A DNA stretch of 64,000 nt from Brachionus manjavacas (taxonomy: Eukaryota > Rotifera > Eurotatoria > Ploima > Brachionidae), in NCBI GenBank assembly GCA_019054805.1, contig JAHQIY010000021.1:496001-560000 (forward strand). The letters run 5' to 3'. Position 1 is the stretch's first letter. The number at the start of each line of letters is the position of its first letter. Positions 9,049-18,144 of this stretch are shown here, one piece after another. The notes beneath the pieces were generated by a model. The model had not been told where the DNA came from. It saw only the letters and a program-made list of their open reading frames with translations, and ran no database searches. Both the position numbers and the translations under genes were made by a program.

Positions 9049-10212
9049 CTAATTAATTGCTATATTTTCACTTCTGTGGTTATCTAAGTGTAGCACTAAA
9101 TTCTTAATATTAAATTTATCTACACAATAATTGTAGTTGCTTAAAGCCATAGGGCTAATGCTACTATTAGCGTGCAAATTAATGTGCTGGATTGCGTTAT
9201 TAATTTGTATTGCTAAATTATTTGCCGTTACAGGGTTGCTGTAAAAAGCGTTGGTGGTAGTAATTTCTGTTAACGCCCCACTACCAGAAGAAACCAATAA
9301 ACACTTAGCTAACGAGGCCTCTATTGCTACTAACCCAAAGGGTTCGGCAAATATGCTAGGCACAACTGCAATGTTGCTTTGTTGCATGTGTTTAAACACA
9401 TTGTTAGAGGTTAAATTATAATGTATAACTAAACGCTTGTTATTTATTAGTTGTGCAATACTAGGTTTACATATTAAGCTATTAAATTGCTTTAAATACT
9501 TAGCTTTACCAGAAAAATTTGCCACTACTAGCACTGCTTTGTAGTCTAAATGTTGGTTTAAAACGGTTTGCAGTGCATAAATTAATGGTACAATACCTTT
9601 ATTAGCAACGGGCTTGCCGGCAAATATTATTTGCTTTTGCTTGCTTGCAACGTTGTTTAAGTTGTAATGTAAGTGCCCATAGCTATTGTAAATAGTAACT
9701 ATTTTGTTAGCCAATAAAGGTTGCTTATGTGCTAGTTGATTAGCTACAAAATTACTAATGGCGTAAATTTTGCTAATGTTTTTAAGATATTTATTATAAT
9801 ACCACCAATTAATAATTTTAAATTGTTCTTTAAACCTATTAATAAAATAATTAACATGTTTGTGTAAACAAACTACTGTATTTTTGCAATTTTTAGCTAT
9901 AAAGCTAGCTAGCTTGGTATCTTGATGAACCTCTATTACTTTTATGTTGTTAGTGTTAATGTAATTAACCACCCAATTGTAGTAATTTTGCTTGCTACTA
10001 CTATTAAGCTTACTACATACATTTACGTTAATGTTAGTATTATTAAAATTTTGTATAGGGGTGTTAGTAAAAGCAGATAACACCATTATATTGTTTACAT
10101 ATTTACTATTAACAATATAAGGTAAACACGCGTTAACCACTGGTTTGGTAACCGTACTACAAAACGGATTATTTTTAGGTAAAACTACGGCTATATTGTA
10201 AGGTGGTTTCAT
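9049..10212 (-). CDS. Family 4 (GT-B) glycosyltransferase
   Basis: The protein has 387 residues from the ATG at 10212. A TTG three codons upstream (10221) is a less likely start. The C-terminal half has the GT-B nucleotide-sugar binding region: 'IIFAGKPVANKGI' begins the second Rossmann domain, and 'PSIFAEPFGLVAIEA' contains the E-x7-E motif of retaining GT4 enzymes. The N-terminal half is divergent. It probably acts in LPS or exopolysaccharide assembly at the inner face of the cytoplasmic membrane, together with the downstream GT2. It is transcribed away from rnd, with an A+T-rich divergent promoter region of about 110 bases between them. Confidence 0.85.
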   Translation of the reverse strand: MKPPYNIAVVLPKNNPFCSTVTKPVVNACLPYIVNSKYVNNIMVLSAFTNTPIQNFNNTNINVNVCSKLNSSSKQNYYNWVVNYINTNNIKVIEVHQDTKLASFIAKNCKNTVVCLHKHVNYFINRFKEQFKIINWWYYNKYLKNISKIYAISNFVANQLAHKQPLLANKIVTIYNSYGHLHYNLNNVASKQKQIIFAGKPVANKGIVPLIYALQTVLNQHLDYKAVLVVANFSGKAKYLKQFNSLICKPSIAQLINNKRLVIHYNLTSNNVFKHMQQSNIAVVPSIFAEPFGLVAIEASLAKCLLVSSGSGALTEITTTNAFYSNPVTANNLAIQINNAIQHINLHANSSISPMALSNYNYCVDKFNIKNLVLHLDNHRSENIAIN

Positions 10213-10328
10213 AACAAGCAATTTAATACAAGTAATTAATATAAAATAATAAAAACAAATAATAGCATAAAAATATTAAATATTGTATAATTACACAGAA
10301 TATAAATAATATTAACAATATAAACTAT

Positions 10329-11471
10329 ATGGTAAACAATAACGAATTTGTTTATATAAACAATCAAGATCAACTAGATTTTTATGTAAACGAGTTAACC
10401 AACTACAACATTTGGGCGGTAGATACCGAATTTAACCGCAACAACAAAAATTATTTACCCCAGTTGTGTTTAATACAAATTAGCTACAAACCAAATTTTG
10501 CGTTGGCTATAGATTGTTTAGCGGGGTTAAATTTAACCAACTTGTTAAATTTAATGTATCAACAACATATTGTAAAGGTTTTTCATGCTTGTAGGCAAGA
10601 TATTGAAATGCTATATAATATAACTAATAAAATTCCACCTAATTTGTTTGATACCCAAATTGCAGTTTTAGCTTTAAACCTACCAAAAGATATTTCTTAC
10701 GATAAACTAGTAAAACATTATTTAAACATTGCGGTAGACAAATCTTTAAAGCAAAGCCAGTGGCATCTACGCCCGTTAATGCCAAAACATATTGAATATG
10801 CTTGCTTAGATGTTGTTTATTTATTTGATTGCTATTTGTTAATTAACAACCAACTTAATCAACAAAACCGTGCTAGTTGGCTTACAGAAGCTTTTGCCGA
10901 GTTATATAATCCAGATTTATATACCTACAACATTACCGTTAACGCCACCAAACTTGCCCACGGCTTGCCTAAAAGTATGTACACCGTAATTTTAAATATT
11001 ATGCTATGGCGAGAACAAACCGCTAAAGAGCTTGATATTGCCAGAAACATACTAATAGACAACAAAACCATTAAAAGCCTTGTGTTACAAAGTAAAAACA
11101 ACAATAACAATCTTAATCTTAAAAACTTTGTTAACCCTAAAGCCCACCATAATTTACCAACGCTAAGCAATATTTTAAACACCGTAGAAGATGCAGAACC
11201 AATTGCTACCCAACGCACTCCTTTAACCGAAAACCAAAAAGATACTTTATGCTTGCTTAAAATGTTATTGGTATATTGTAGTAATAAACATGCTATTCAT
11301 TCTACTTTAATTGCATCGGCAGAAGATTTAAACGAACTAGCCGTTAACCTAAGCCCTAACCATAAAGTATTTTTAACTTGGCGTTATAATGTTTTTGGCA
11401 AATACGTGCAAAACTTACTAAACGGCAAACTAGGCATTAGCATGCTTAACAACACCATTACAGTGTGCTAG
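10329..11471 (+). CDS. rnd: Ribonuclease D
   Basis: This 380-residue 3'-5' exoribonuclease matures tRNA 3' ends and other structured RNAs. All DEDDy motifs are visible: D32-T-E34 (Exo I), 'HACRQDIEML' with D91 (Exo II), and 'EYACLDVVYL' with Y157 and D161 (Exo III). HRDC-like helical domains fill the C-terminal half, giving the family's usual length. The gene ends in TAG inside the palindrome CTAG, which also supplies the stop of the convergent hda-like gene. The two genes therefore share four bases with no room for a terminator between them. Confidence 0.95.
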   Translation: MVNNNEFVYINNQDQLDFYVNELTNYNIWAVDTEFNRNNKNYLPQLCLIQISYKPNFALAIDCLAGLNLTNLLNLMYQQHIVKVFHACRQDIEMLYNITNKIPPNLFDTQIAVLALNLPKDISYDKLVKHYLNIAVDKSLKQSQWHLRPLMPKHIEYACLDVVYLFDCYLLINNQLNQQNRASWLTEAFAELYNPDLYTYNITVNATKLAHGLPKSMYTVILNIMLWREQTAKELDIARNILIDNKTIKSLVLQSKNNNNNLNLKNFVNPKAHHNLPTLSNILNTVEDAEPIATQRTPLTENQKDTLCLLKMLLVYCSNKHAIHSTLIASAEDLNELAVNLSPNHKVFLTWRYNVFGKYVQNLLNGKLGISMLNNTITVC

Positions 11472-12127
11472 CTATTAGTTTGCATAAAACTTAATATAAT
11501 ACTTTTATTAGGAAGCTTTTTGTGGCTATTAACATAATTAACAATACCATTAACCGTAATGCTTATTGTGTGCAAATTATAATTGCTGTAGGTTAAAATA
11601 TAATTGTAAGTAAGCTTAGGTAAATTTATTTGATATTGGCTTAAAATTTTTTTAAAAATAGTTTCTACTTCTGCATTGCTGGGCTGGTTTAATGTAATTA
11701 AGGTTGCCCCTTGTAATCTTGTGTTTAAATCTTTAAGGGTAAAATTAAGTTGTTGCAGGTTTTTGTTACTACTAAAAACTAGCTTTTTATTGTATTTAAT
11801 ACATAAATTATAAATTGCAAATAAATCTTGTTGGCTTATATTTGTGTTTTCTAAATTGTCTATAATTATAATATTATATTGCTGTATTAAATCTGTTACG
11901 TGGCTTAGTGTGGCATTATTATTAATAAAAACCCCGTTTAAATTATACGCCAATTGTTGTAACATTGCAGTTTTACCTAACCCTTGGCTGGCATATAAAA
12001 ACACCACATTAAAAACCCATTGTGTGTTAAATAACACATTATAAGCAAATTTATTATAATTGCTAACTACTAAATGATTAACGGTATTGCTATTTAAATT
12101 AATAAATAACTGATTATAGTTGTTCAT
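11468..12127 (-). CDS. hda: Hda/DnaA-like AAA+ protein
   Basis: This 219-residue protein resembles the DnaA AAA+ core without DNA-binding domain IV, like Hda/HdaA. Hda stimulates hydrolysis of DnaA-bound ATP when tied to the sliding clamp, preventing re-initiation. A Walker A-like 'ASQGLGKTAML' is at residues 46-56, a Walker B-like 'IIIIDNLEN' ends near D90, and 'DLNTRLQGATLITL' matches the DnaA-type sensor region. The N-terminus has 'NYNQLFINL', which is not a strong clamp-binding motif. It overlaps the upstream DUF2066 gene by 14 bases, a pairing common in proteobacteria, which supports the call. Confidence 0.82.
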   Translation of the reverse strand: MNNYNQLFINLNSNTVNHLVVSNYNKFAYNVLFNTQWVFNVVFLYASQGLGKTAMLQQLAYNLNGVFINNNATLSHVTDLIQQYNIIIIDNLENTNISQQDLFAIYNLCIKYNKKLVFSSNKNLQQLNFTLKDLNTRLQGATLITLNQPSNAEVETIFKKILSQYQINLPKLTYNYILTYSNYNLHTISITVNGIVNYVNSHKKLPNKSIILSFMQTNS

Positions 12128-13169
12128 TGCAAATATTATTAACCTGTAATAACATGTTTTTATTATCTAACAAAATACAGTAGCTTTGTAGTTTAGTGGT
12201 TAAAGAGGAAATGTTTTCGGTAGTTTGTATTTGAATATTAACATATTTATTGCCAAATTCGTACACTACAATGTTTTTAGAAAAACCATTTTTTAACAAC
12301 GTTTGTTTTATTTTTTCTACTTCTACTAACGAATTAAACTTAATAGTTAAATAATATAAATTACCAAAAGCACTAATTTTGTTAGAAGCCACTGCGGTGC
12401 GATCTTTAGCTTCTAGGTAAAAAATTGCTTTGTAAAAACCGTTGGTAATATTACTAACATTTTTAATACTATACATATTTTTATTGCTAGATACACTTTT
12501 AATATTAATATCGTATAAATAATCTACACCAGTGGCGTTGCCTGTGCTATCTTTAACCACATTAGAAGATTTATTTAATTGTACTAAAAAAATATCGCTA
12601 ACCCCTAAAGTGGTAAGCAAGTTGCTAACTTGATTAGGGTTTAATTGTAAAAAAGAATTAAACGAATAGTAAATTAAGTTAGATAAAAAACTATCAGAGT
12701 TTTGTTCAAACAAGCCATTCCATTGATAATTCTCTGCTAAAGCGTTGTTGTAGGTAAAATAAGGTACTACTAAATAATCTTTTTCTATGTTAGAATCCGC
12801 AAACCTAACGCCATTGTCGTTTAAAAAGTCTGCTAATAAGTTTTGATTAAACGTAAAAACCACATTGGCTTTGTAGGTGTTTCTACCTACGTCTTCGTTG
12901 TTAATATTAAAGCTATAAATTAATTTAGATACATCTGCAATTTCTACTAAGTTATCTATTTTATCTTCATCTGCTTGTAGCACAAGTTTGTATAGCATAC
13001 TTTTAAAAGCTTGTTTAGAATAAACCATAAAGGCTTCTTCTTTAATATTGCTATCTGGGTTTTCTCTGGTGTGGCTAATATTAACGTTAACGTTAAATAC
13101 ATTGGCCTGTATTACAGAGCACAACACAAAAATTAAAAACACAAATTTTGCTAAATATTTAAATAACAT
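12114..13169 (-). CDS. DUF2066 family exported protein
   Basis: This 351-residue protein has an N-terminal signal peptide (residues about 1-22, ending near I-Q-A). The mature part follows the DUF2066 pattern: 'V-N-V-N-I-S-H-T-R', a conserved K-Q-A-F-K-S-M-L-Y-K-L helix, and 'YSFNINNEDVGRNTYKANVVFTFNQNLLADFL'. The function of this periplasmic family is unknown. It commonly lies directly upstream of hda, as here (14-base overlap), which suggests transcriptional linkage rather than a shared pathway. It starts 2 bases after the holC-like gene. Confidence 0.75.
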   Translation of the reverse strand: MLFKYLAKFVFLIFVLCSVIQANVFNVNVNISHTRENPDSNIKEEAFMVYSKQAFKSMLYKLVLQADEDKIDNLVEIADVSKLIYSFNINNEDVGRNTYKANVVFTFNQNLLADFLNDNGVRFADSNIEKDYLVVPYFTYNNALAENYQWNGLFEQNSDSFLSNLIYYSFNSFLQLNPNQVSNLLTTLGVSDIFLVQLNKSSNVVKDSTGNATGVDYLYDINIKSVSSNKNMYSIKNVSNITNGFYKAIFYLEAKDRTAVASNKISAFGNLYYLTIKFNSLVEVEKIKQTLLKNGFSKNIVVYEFGNKYVNIQIQTTENISSLTTKLQSYCILLDNKNMLLQVNNICNEQL

Positions 13170-13171
13170 GC

Positions 13172-13594
13172 TTAATTAACCGTAATTGCTTTTAAGTTAA
13201 TATTATTATTACTTAATAAGTTTTTGTATCTGTTTCTGTTGTAAGTTAAACTATTACTGTTTAATGCGTTAAACACAATACTTATATTATTAGTAATGCT
13301 TATATTGGTATTATTTAACAATACAGTATAGTTATTAATAAAATTATAATTATTAGTAAGGTTAGGGGTAAAGCTATACAAAACTACAGGAGTTTGCTTA
13401 GCACAATCATTAGTAGCTAAACAATGAGGAAAAAAAACACCAGAACTCCACAAGCCTACATTTATATCATTTAGCTCTTGTTCTTCTACAACTAAGTTTA
13501 GTGTGCCTTTTGCGGTTAATAAATCTTGCAATATATTAATTAAAGATTTATTAAAATTACCATTTTTTACGCTGTAAAACTCTACCTCTAACAT
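13172..13594 (-). CDS. holC: DNA polymerase III chi subunit-like protein
   Basis: The protein has 140 residues, the family's usual length. It carries the chi pattern: 'EVEFYSVKNG' at the N-terminus, an 'L-N-D-I-N-V-G-L-W' segment, and 'FFPHCLA' in the position of the usual 'FLPHG'. Chi links the clamp loader to single-stranded DNA-binding protein during replication. The gene lies 11 bases after pepA, the classical pepA-holC arrangement, which strengthens a call based on moderate sequence similarity. The C-terminal 60 residues are Asn-rich and divergent. Confidence 0.85.
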   Translation of the reverse strand: MLEVEFYSVKNGNFNKSLINILQDLLTAKGTLNLVVEEQELNDINVGLWSSGVFFPHCLATNDCAKQTPVVLYSFTPNLTNNYNFINNYTVLLNNTNISITNNISIVFNALNSNSLTYNRNRYKNLLSNNNINLKAITVN

Positions 13595-13605
13595 ACAATA
13601 ACTAA

Positions 13606-15075
13606 CTAATTATTTTCGTAATAACGCTTTACAAAAGTGTTTAATAACCTAACACCAAAAGCAGGCGAACCTTTTTGATGTAAATCTGCATTATTACCGC
13701 CCATTATACCAGCAACGCCGGCAATATCTAAATGAGCCCACGGCACATCATTAACAAATTCTTTTAAAAACATTGCGGCAAAAATACTGCCTGCAACTTT
13801 AGGGGCAGTGGTAATGTTTTGTAAGTCTGCTACACTAGATTTTAAATGCTTTTCGTATTCTTTACCCATAGGCATATTCCATAGTAACTCGCCTACTTCT
13901 TCGCCCGCACTAATTAATTTAGCCCCTAAGTTACCATTGTTGGTAAATAAGCCCGCACGTTCGGTACCTAAAGATGCAATAATTGCACCGGTTAATGTAG
14001 CAACGTTTATCATTTCTTGCGGTTGATATTCGGTAGAACACATATGTAATAAATCTCCTAGCACTAATCTACCTTCGGCGTCGGTATTTAAAATTTCAAC
14101 GGTTTTTCCGTTCATAGCTTTAACAATATCCCCTGGCTTAATAGCACTACCGTTAACTAAATTTTCTACTAACCCTACTACACCAACCACATTTACTTTG
14201 GCTTTTCTAACAGCTAAGGTTGCCATTAAGCCAATAGTTGCCGCCGCACCAGACATATCTTTTTTCATATCTATCATTCCGCCTGCAGGTTTTAGGCTGT
14301 AGCCTCCGCTGTCAAACGTAACGCCTTTACCTACTATAGCTAAAGGTTTGTGTTGCTCTGGGTTGTTGTTGTACTCCATAACTACTACGTAACTTTCGGT
14401 ATCGCTACCTTTACCTACAGATAAAAACATATCCATATTTTTTCTGGCAAGTTCTGGCTTGCTTAATACTGTAACTTTAACGCCTAAAGATTGTAGTTTT
14501 TTAATTTCTTCTACCACATAATGCGGATTAGCCACATTAGCTGGCTGGTTAACTAGGTTTTTAGCAAAATTTACGCCAGAAACAACTGCGTTAAGTTCTT
14601 CTATATTAATTTCTGCGTTAATTAAATTAATAATATTAGTTTGGTGCGTAGTATGTTGCTTTTGGTTGGTAACATGAACATCAAAACCATAGGCTTTAAT
14701 GTTAAAACCAGTTACAATTTCTAACGCCATAGCGTTGTTAACTTCTGTGTTTTGGGCAAAAAACACTTCTAGGTCTATTTCGTTTTCTTTAGCCACTAAA
14801 GAAGATGCAAAACCACCAACTACATTAGCCAACGCAGTATCTAACTTATTAGCTTCGCCCAAGCCTACTACTATAAAACGCTTGCCTAATAAACCGGTTA
14901 ATTCTAATTTTTGTTTATAGTCTGCCGTAAAATTATTAACATTTACAATGTTTTGTAAGTTTGGCATAGAATCGCAATACTTAGCTATTACGTTTTCTAG
15001 ATTCTCTTTTGTGGTAAAAACTACCGATACCGCCAATGGATTTTGGCTATTGGCACAATTGTTATTTATTTGCAT
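13606..15075 (-). CDS. pepA: Leucyl aminopeptidase
   Basis: This 489-residue M17 metallo-aminopeptidase removes N-terminal residues from peptides in the cytosol. The diagnostic N-T-D-A-E-G-R-L signature lies near residue 327. The preceding 'GKGVTFDSGGYSLKP' region (about 247-262) and 'KKDMSGAAAT' supply the two-metal site. The length matches the family. A Shine-Dalgarno AAGGAG is visible upstream of the ATG (forward about 15086-15091). It heads a minus-strand operon pepA-holC-DUF2066-hda and is transcribed divergently from cysQ. In some bacteria PepA also acts as a DNA-binding protein, but nothing here shows that. Confidence 0.97.
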   Translation of the reverse strand: MQINNNCANSQNPLAVSVVFTTKENLENVIAKYCDSMPNLQNIVNVNNFTADYKQKLELTGLLGKRFIVVGLGEANKLDTALANVVGGFASSLVAKENEIDLEVFFAQNTEVNNAMALEIVTGFNIKAYGFDVHVTNQKQHTTHQTNIINLINAEINIEELNAVVSGVNFAKNLVNQPANVANPHYVVEEIKKLQSLGVKVTVLSKPELARKNMDMFLSVGKGSDTESYVVVMEYNNNPEQHKPLAIVGKGVTFDSGGYSLKPAGGMIDMKKDMSGAAATIGLMATLAVRKAKVNVVGVVGLVENLVNGSAIKPGDIVKAMNGKTVEILNTDAEGRLVLGDLLHMCSTEYQPQEMINVATLTGAIIASLGTERAGLFTNNGNLGAKLISAGEEVGELLWNMPMGKEYEKHLKSSVADLQNITTAPKVAGSIFAAMFLKEFVNDVPWAHLDIAGVAGIMGGNNADLHQKGSPAFGVRLLNTFVKRYYENN

Positions 15076-15159
15076 TATATTAATACTCCTTAGTAATTAA
15101 AGTTAAAAAAACAAAGATTTACTTGTTTTGTATAAATTTTTATAAAATATATTAATGTG

Positions 15160-15188
15160 TTGATTATAATATATATAAATATTATAAT
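15160..15188 (+). promoter_or_regulatory. Sigma70-type promoter for cysQ-tsaC
   Basis: TTGATT (15160-15165) and TATAAT (15183-15188) are separated by exactly 17 bases, close to consensus for the housekeeping sigma factor. The ATG of cysQ lies about 45 bases further on, with a GAGG ribosome binding site just before it. Confidence 0.7.
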
Positions 15189-15231
15189 ACTTTTATACCA
15201 ATAATCATAGCACAAACTAAAAAGAGGGCAA

Positions 15232-16011
15232 ATGTTAACAGCAGAACAAATACAAAAAACCCTAAACTTAATTAAAGTAGCCGGAGCAGTAAGTTTAGAT
15301 TTACAAAAAAAAGGGCTTAATGTTATAAAAAAACCAGACGGTAGCCTAGTAACCAACGCAGACGTAGATTTAGAGCATTTACTAATTAATGGAATTAGAG
15401 AAAATGTAAAAAACGATGATATTATTATATCAGAAGAAGCCGTTGCCAACGGCACTACTCCAACTATTACTAACGGGCAAGCTTTTTGGAGTATAGACCC
15501 CATTGATAGCACAAATTCTTACATTAAAGGTAAAAAGTTTTTTTGTATAAATGTAGCTTACATAGAAAAAAACATTCCAGTATTTGGCGTAATTTATGCT
15601 CCTGCATTAGAAACTATGTGGTATGGTATGGTTGGTGTAGGTTGTTTTAAACAAGTTGGTGTGCAAACTGCAAAAGAAATACAATGCAGAGAAGTACCTA
15701 AAAACAACGCTATTTTAACATCTTCTGAAGAACAAATAACCCCAAAAGACGTTATAGAGGCCTTAGGGATATCGCAAGAAATTAAAATACCTTCTGCTAT
15801 AAAATTAGCTTATGTTGCCGAAGGCTCTGCAGATTTTTACGTTAGAAACCGCAACAAAGCTTGCGATTGGGATATGGCAAGCGGTTTAGCTTTAATTTTA
15901 GCAGCCGGCGGTGGTGTTAAATATTTGCAAGATGATGGCAATTTTTTATACGGACAACCACCGTATTTATCGCCTTCGTTATTAGCTTTTGGCAAAAATT
16001 TTAAACAATAG
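15232..16011 (+). CDS. cysQ: CysQ-like 3'(2'),5'-bisphosphate nucleotidase
   Basis: This 259-residue inositol-monophosphatase-fold enzyme has the metal-binding motif 'WSIDPIDSTNSYIKG' (about residues 87-101), an upstream 'SEEA' and the C-terminal 'ACDWDMASGLALI' (about 210-222). CysQ hydrolyses 3'-phosphoadenosine 5'-phosphate, a by-product of sulfur metabolism and acyl-carrier-protein modification. The closely related inositol monophosphatase activity is the main alternative. The start is fixed by a GAGG leader and the strong promoter at 15160. It is followed 8 bases later by tsaC. Confidence 0.85.
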   Translation: MLTAEQIQKTLNLIKVAGAVSLDLQKKGLNVIKKPDGSLVTNADVDLEHLLINGIRENVKNDDIIISEEAVANGTTPTITNGQAFWSIDPIDSTNSYIKGKKFFCINVAYIEKNIPVFGVIYAPALETMWYGMVGVGCFKQVGVQTAKEIQCREVPKNNAILTSSEEQITPKDVIEALGISQEIKIPSAIKLAYVAEGSADFYVRNRNKACDWDMASGLALILAAGGGVKYLQDDGNFLYGQPPYLSPSLLAFGKNFKQ

Positions 16012-16019
16012 TATGCCTT

Positions 16020-16991
16020 ATGATTTTTAAAGCTAATATTATTGCAGATACCCAACAAAACATTAATTTATGTGCAAACGCTTTGCGTAACAACCAATTG
16101 GTTGCTTTTGCCACAGAAACCGTATACGGCCTAGGGGCAAATGCCACTAGTAGCAATGCTGTAAATTTAGTGTATGCTACCAAAAAACGCCCTACTAGCA
16201 ACCCATTAATTGTGCATTTTGCCGATATTAATAAAATAGAAGAACACTGCTACATTAACAGCACTTTTGTTAAATTGGCCTTAGCTTTTATGCCTGGGCC
16301 TTTAAGTGTTTTGTTAAATAAAAAACCTACATCTAACATTAGTAATTTATGCGGTAAAAACAATAAAATAGCGGTTAGGCTTCCTAACCATAACACCGCT
16401 ATACAACTAATAAAAACGGCAAATGTGCCTATAGCCGCACCTAGTGCTAATATGGCAAATACTTTAAGCCCTACTACGGCTATGCATGTTAAACAATCTT
16501 TACAACACAATTTACAACAAAACTTAATAATATTAAATTCTAAAAAAGCCCCGCTGGGTTTAGAATCTACCGTAGTAGAAATTATAGATAACAACATTAA
16601 TATTTTGCGTTACGGCTATATTACACCAGAAGACCTACAAAACCATAACTTTAATGTTATTAATAAAATTAATAATATTAATTATGCTCCTGGTATGTTA
16701 AAAAAGCATTATAGCCCCACTACTAAATTAATTTTAAACTGTAACGCTAGCAACTTAACACCTAACCACGCTTTGTTAAATTTTGGTAGTGTTATTAGCA
16801 ATGTGCCTAGCAATGTGGTTAGTTTAAATTTATCGGTTAGTGCAAGTTTACCAGAAGCCGCAAAAAATTTTTTTAGTATGTTATGGCAACTAGATGCTTT
16901 AAAAAAAGACGCTATTTGCGTGGCTAGTATTCCTAATATTGGGCTTGGCATTACCATAAACGATAAACTACAAAAAGCAAGTTGTGTTTAA
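16020..16991 (+). CDS. tsaC: L-threonylcarbamoyladenylate synthase (Sua5/TsaC)
   Basis: This 323-residue enzyme makes threonylcarbamoyl-AMP from threonine, bicarbonate and ATP for t6A at position 37 of ANN-decoding tRNAs. The YrdC domain shows 'VAFATETVYGLGANA' (about 28-42), 'TKKRPTSNPLIVH' (about 61-73) and 'IAAPSANMA' (about 142-150). The extra ~110 residues match the C-terminal Sua5 domain, so this is the long Sua5 form rather than short TsaC. It is very likely co-transcribed with cysQ. t6A matters especially here because AAA and AAT/AAC codons are so frequent. Confidence 0.95.
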   Translation: MIFKANIIADTQQNINLCANALRNNQLVAFATETVYGLGANATSSNAVNLVYATKKRPTSNPLIVHFADINKIEEHCYINSTFVKLALAFMPGPLSVLLNKKPTSNISNLCGKNNKIAVRLPNHNTAIQLIKTANVPIAAPSANMANTLSPTTAMHVKQSLQHNLQQNLIILNSKKAPLGLESTVVEIIDNNINILRYGYITPEDLQNHNFNVINKINNINYAPGMLKKHYSPTTKLILNCNASNLTPNHALLNFGSVISNVPSNVVSLNLSVSASLPEAAKNFFSMLWQLDALKKDAICVASIPNIGLGITINDKLQKASCV

Positions 16992-17053
16992 TTTTTAAAA
17001 TTGTGCTATTATGTAATAATATTATAAAAAAAATTCTGTAGTAAGCTATTAAA

Positions 17054-18142
17054 ATGTATATATCTATTTACCTGCATTTAACTAAAATGTTTTTAAAAGC
17101 TATTGTATCTATATACACTCTTTTTATGGCTTTAATATATTTAATTCAATTACCTTCTAATTTAAAATACAATAAAGGTGCCGAACCAATTATTACAGTG
17201 TTATTTAACACCTTACTACAACTGCCAGAATTTGCCACCGAGGTTTCTTCTTTTATTATTTTATTTGCCAGTTTTTATTGCTTTAAAGCCTTAAATACAT
17301 CTAAAGAATTGGTAATATTTAAATCGGTTGGGTTATCTATATGGAAAATTCTTTTACCTTTTGTAGTAACCACCTTATTGTTTGCAGTATTTGTACTGTT
17401 TGGGCTTACTTTTTTAAACATTAAAAGCTCTAATTACTTGTTATCTAACAAAAATAGCACCAACGATACCGAACTAGTTAGCGTTTACAACAAAGATATT
17501 TGGATAGTAGATAAACCAAGTAACAACAACCAAACCATTATTTTAACCAACAACCTAGCCAAGCAAAATAACAACTTGCTACTTGGCAAAGCAATTGTTT
17601 TTCAAATAAAAAATAGCCAGTTGGTAAATTTAATTAATGCCCAAAGTGGAATTATACAAAACAATACTTTAGTGCTAAGCAACTTAACTATTAAAGATAA
17701 TACATCTAACCAAGCCCCAGAAAACCTAGATAGCTTGGTTATTGCTTTTTCGGTAAAATTAAATAAATTTAATAACTTTAATTTAAGCCCTAAGCAAACT
17801 TACCTATGGAGCATGCCTAACACCATTAAATATTTAAAACAAACCAGCCTAAATACCCTAGAATTTGAAGTTGCTTACTTTAAACAATTAGGATTGCCGG
17901 TTTTAATGCTTACTTTACTATTACTTGGCGTGTATTTTGCTATTTCTAATCAACGTGTACAAAATGCTATTATACAAACCATGGCTATTGTTTTAATAGG
18001 GTTTTTATTGTTTTTTGTAAATAATTTTTTGTCTTCTTTAGCTTATAGCGGAACCATTAATATAGCAATTGCCACCATTGTGTTTTACGCTAGCACCTTT
18101 TTTGTATTAGTAAGTTTAATTATAAAAAAAGAAGGTATTTAA
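17054..18142 (+). CDS. lptG: LPS export permease LptG
   Basis: This 362-residue YjgP/YjgQ-family protein is one of the two membrane subunits that, with LptB, extract LPS from the inner membrane. It has two N-terminal transmembrane segments with a 'LPEFATEV' turn, then 'SKELVIFKSVGLSIWKILLPF' as in LptG, a periplasmic beta-jellyroll (about 125-235) and four C-terminal hydrophobic segments. LptG rather than LptF is favoured by sequence and by its place immediately before lptD (3-base gap). A separate lptF, usual just upstream, is not in this window. Confidence 0.85.
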   Translation: MYISIYLHLTKMFLKAIVSIYTLFMALIYLIQLPSNLKYNKGAEPIITVLFNTLLQLPEFATEVSSFIILFASFYCFKALNTSKELVIFKSVGLSIWKILLPFVVTTLLFAVFVLFGLTFLNIKSSNYLLSNKNSTNDTELVSVYNKDIWIVDKPSNNNQTIILTNNLAKQNNNLLLGKAIVFQIKNSQLVNLINAQSGIIQNNTLVLSNLTIKDNTSNQAPENLDSLVIAFSVKLNKFNNFNLSPKQTYLWSMPNTIKYLKQTSLNTLEFEVAYFKQLGLPVLMLTLLLLGVYFAISNQRVQNAIIQTMAIVLIGFLLFFVNNFLSSLAYSGTINIAIATIVFYASTFFVLVSLIIKKEGI

Positions 18143-18144
18143 CT

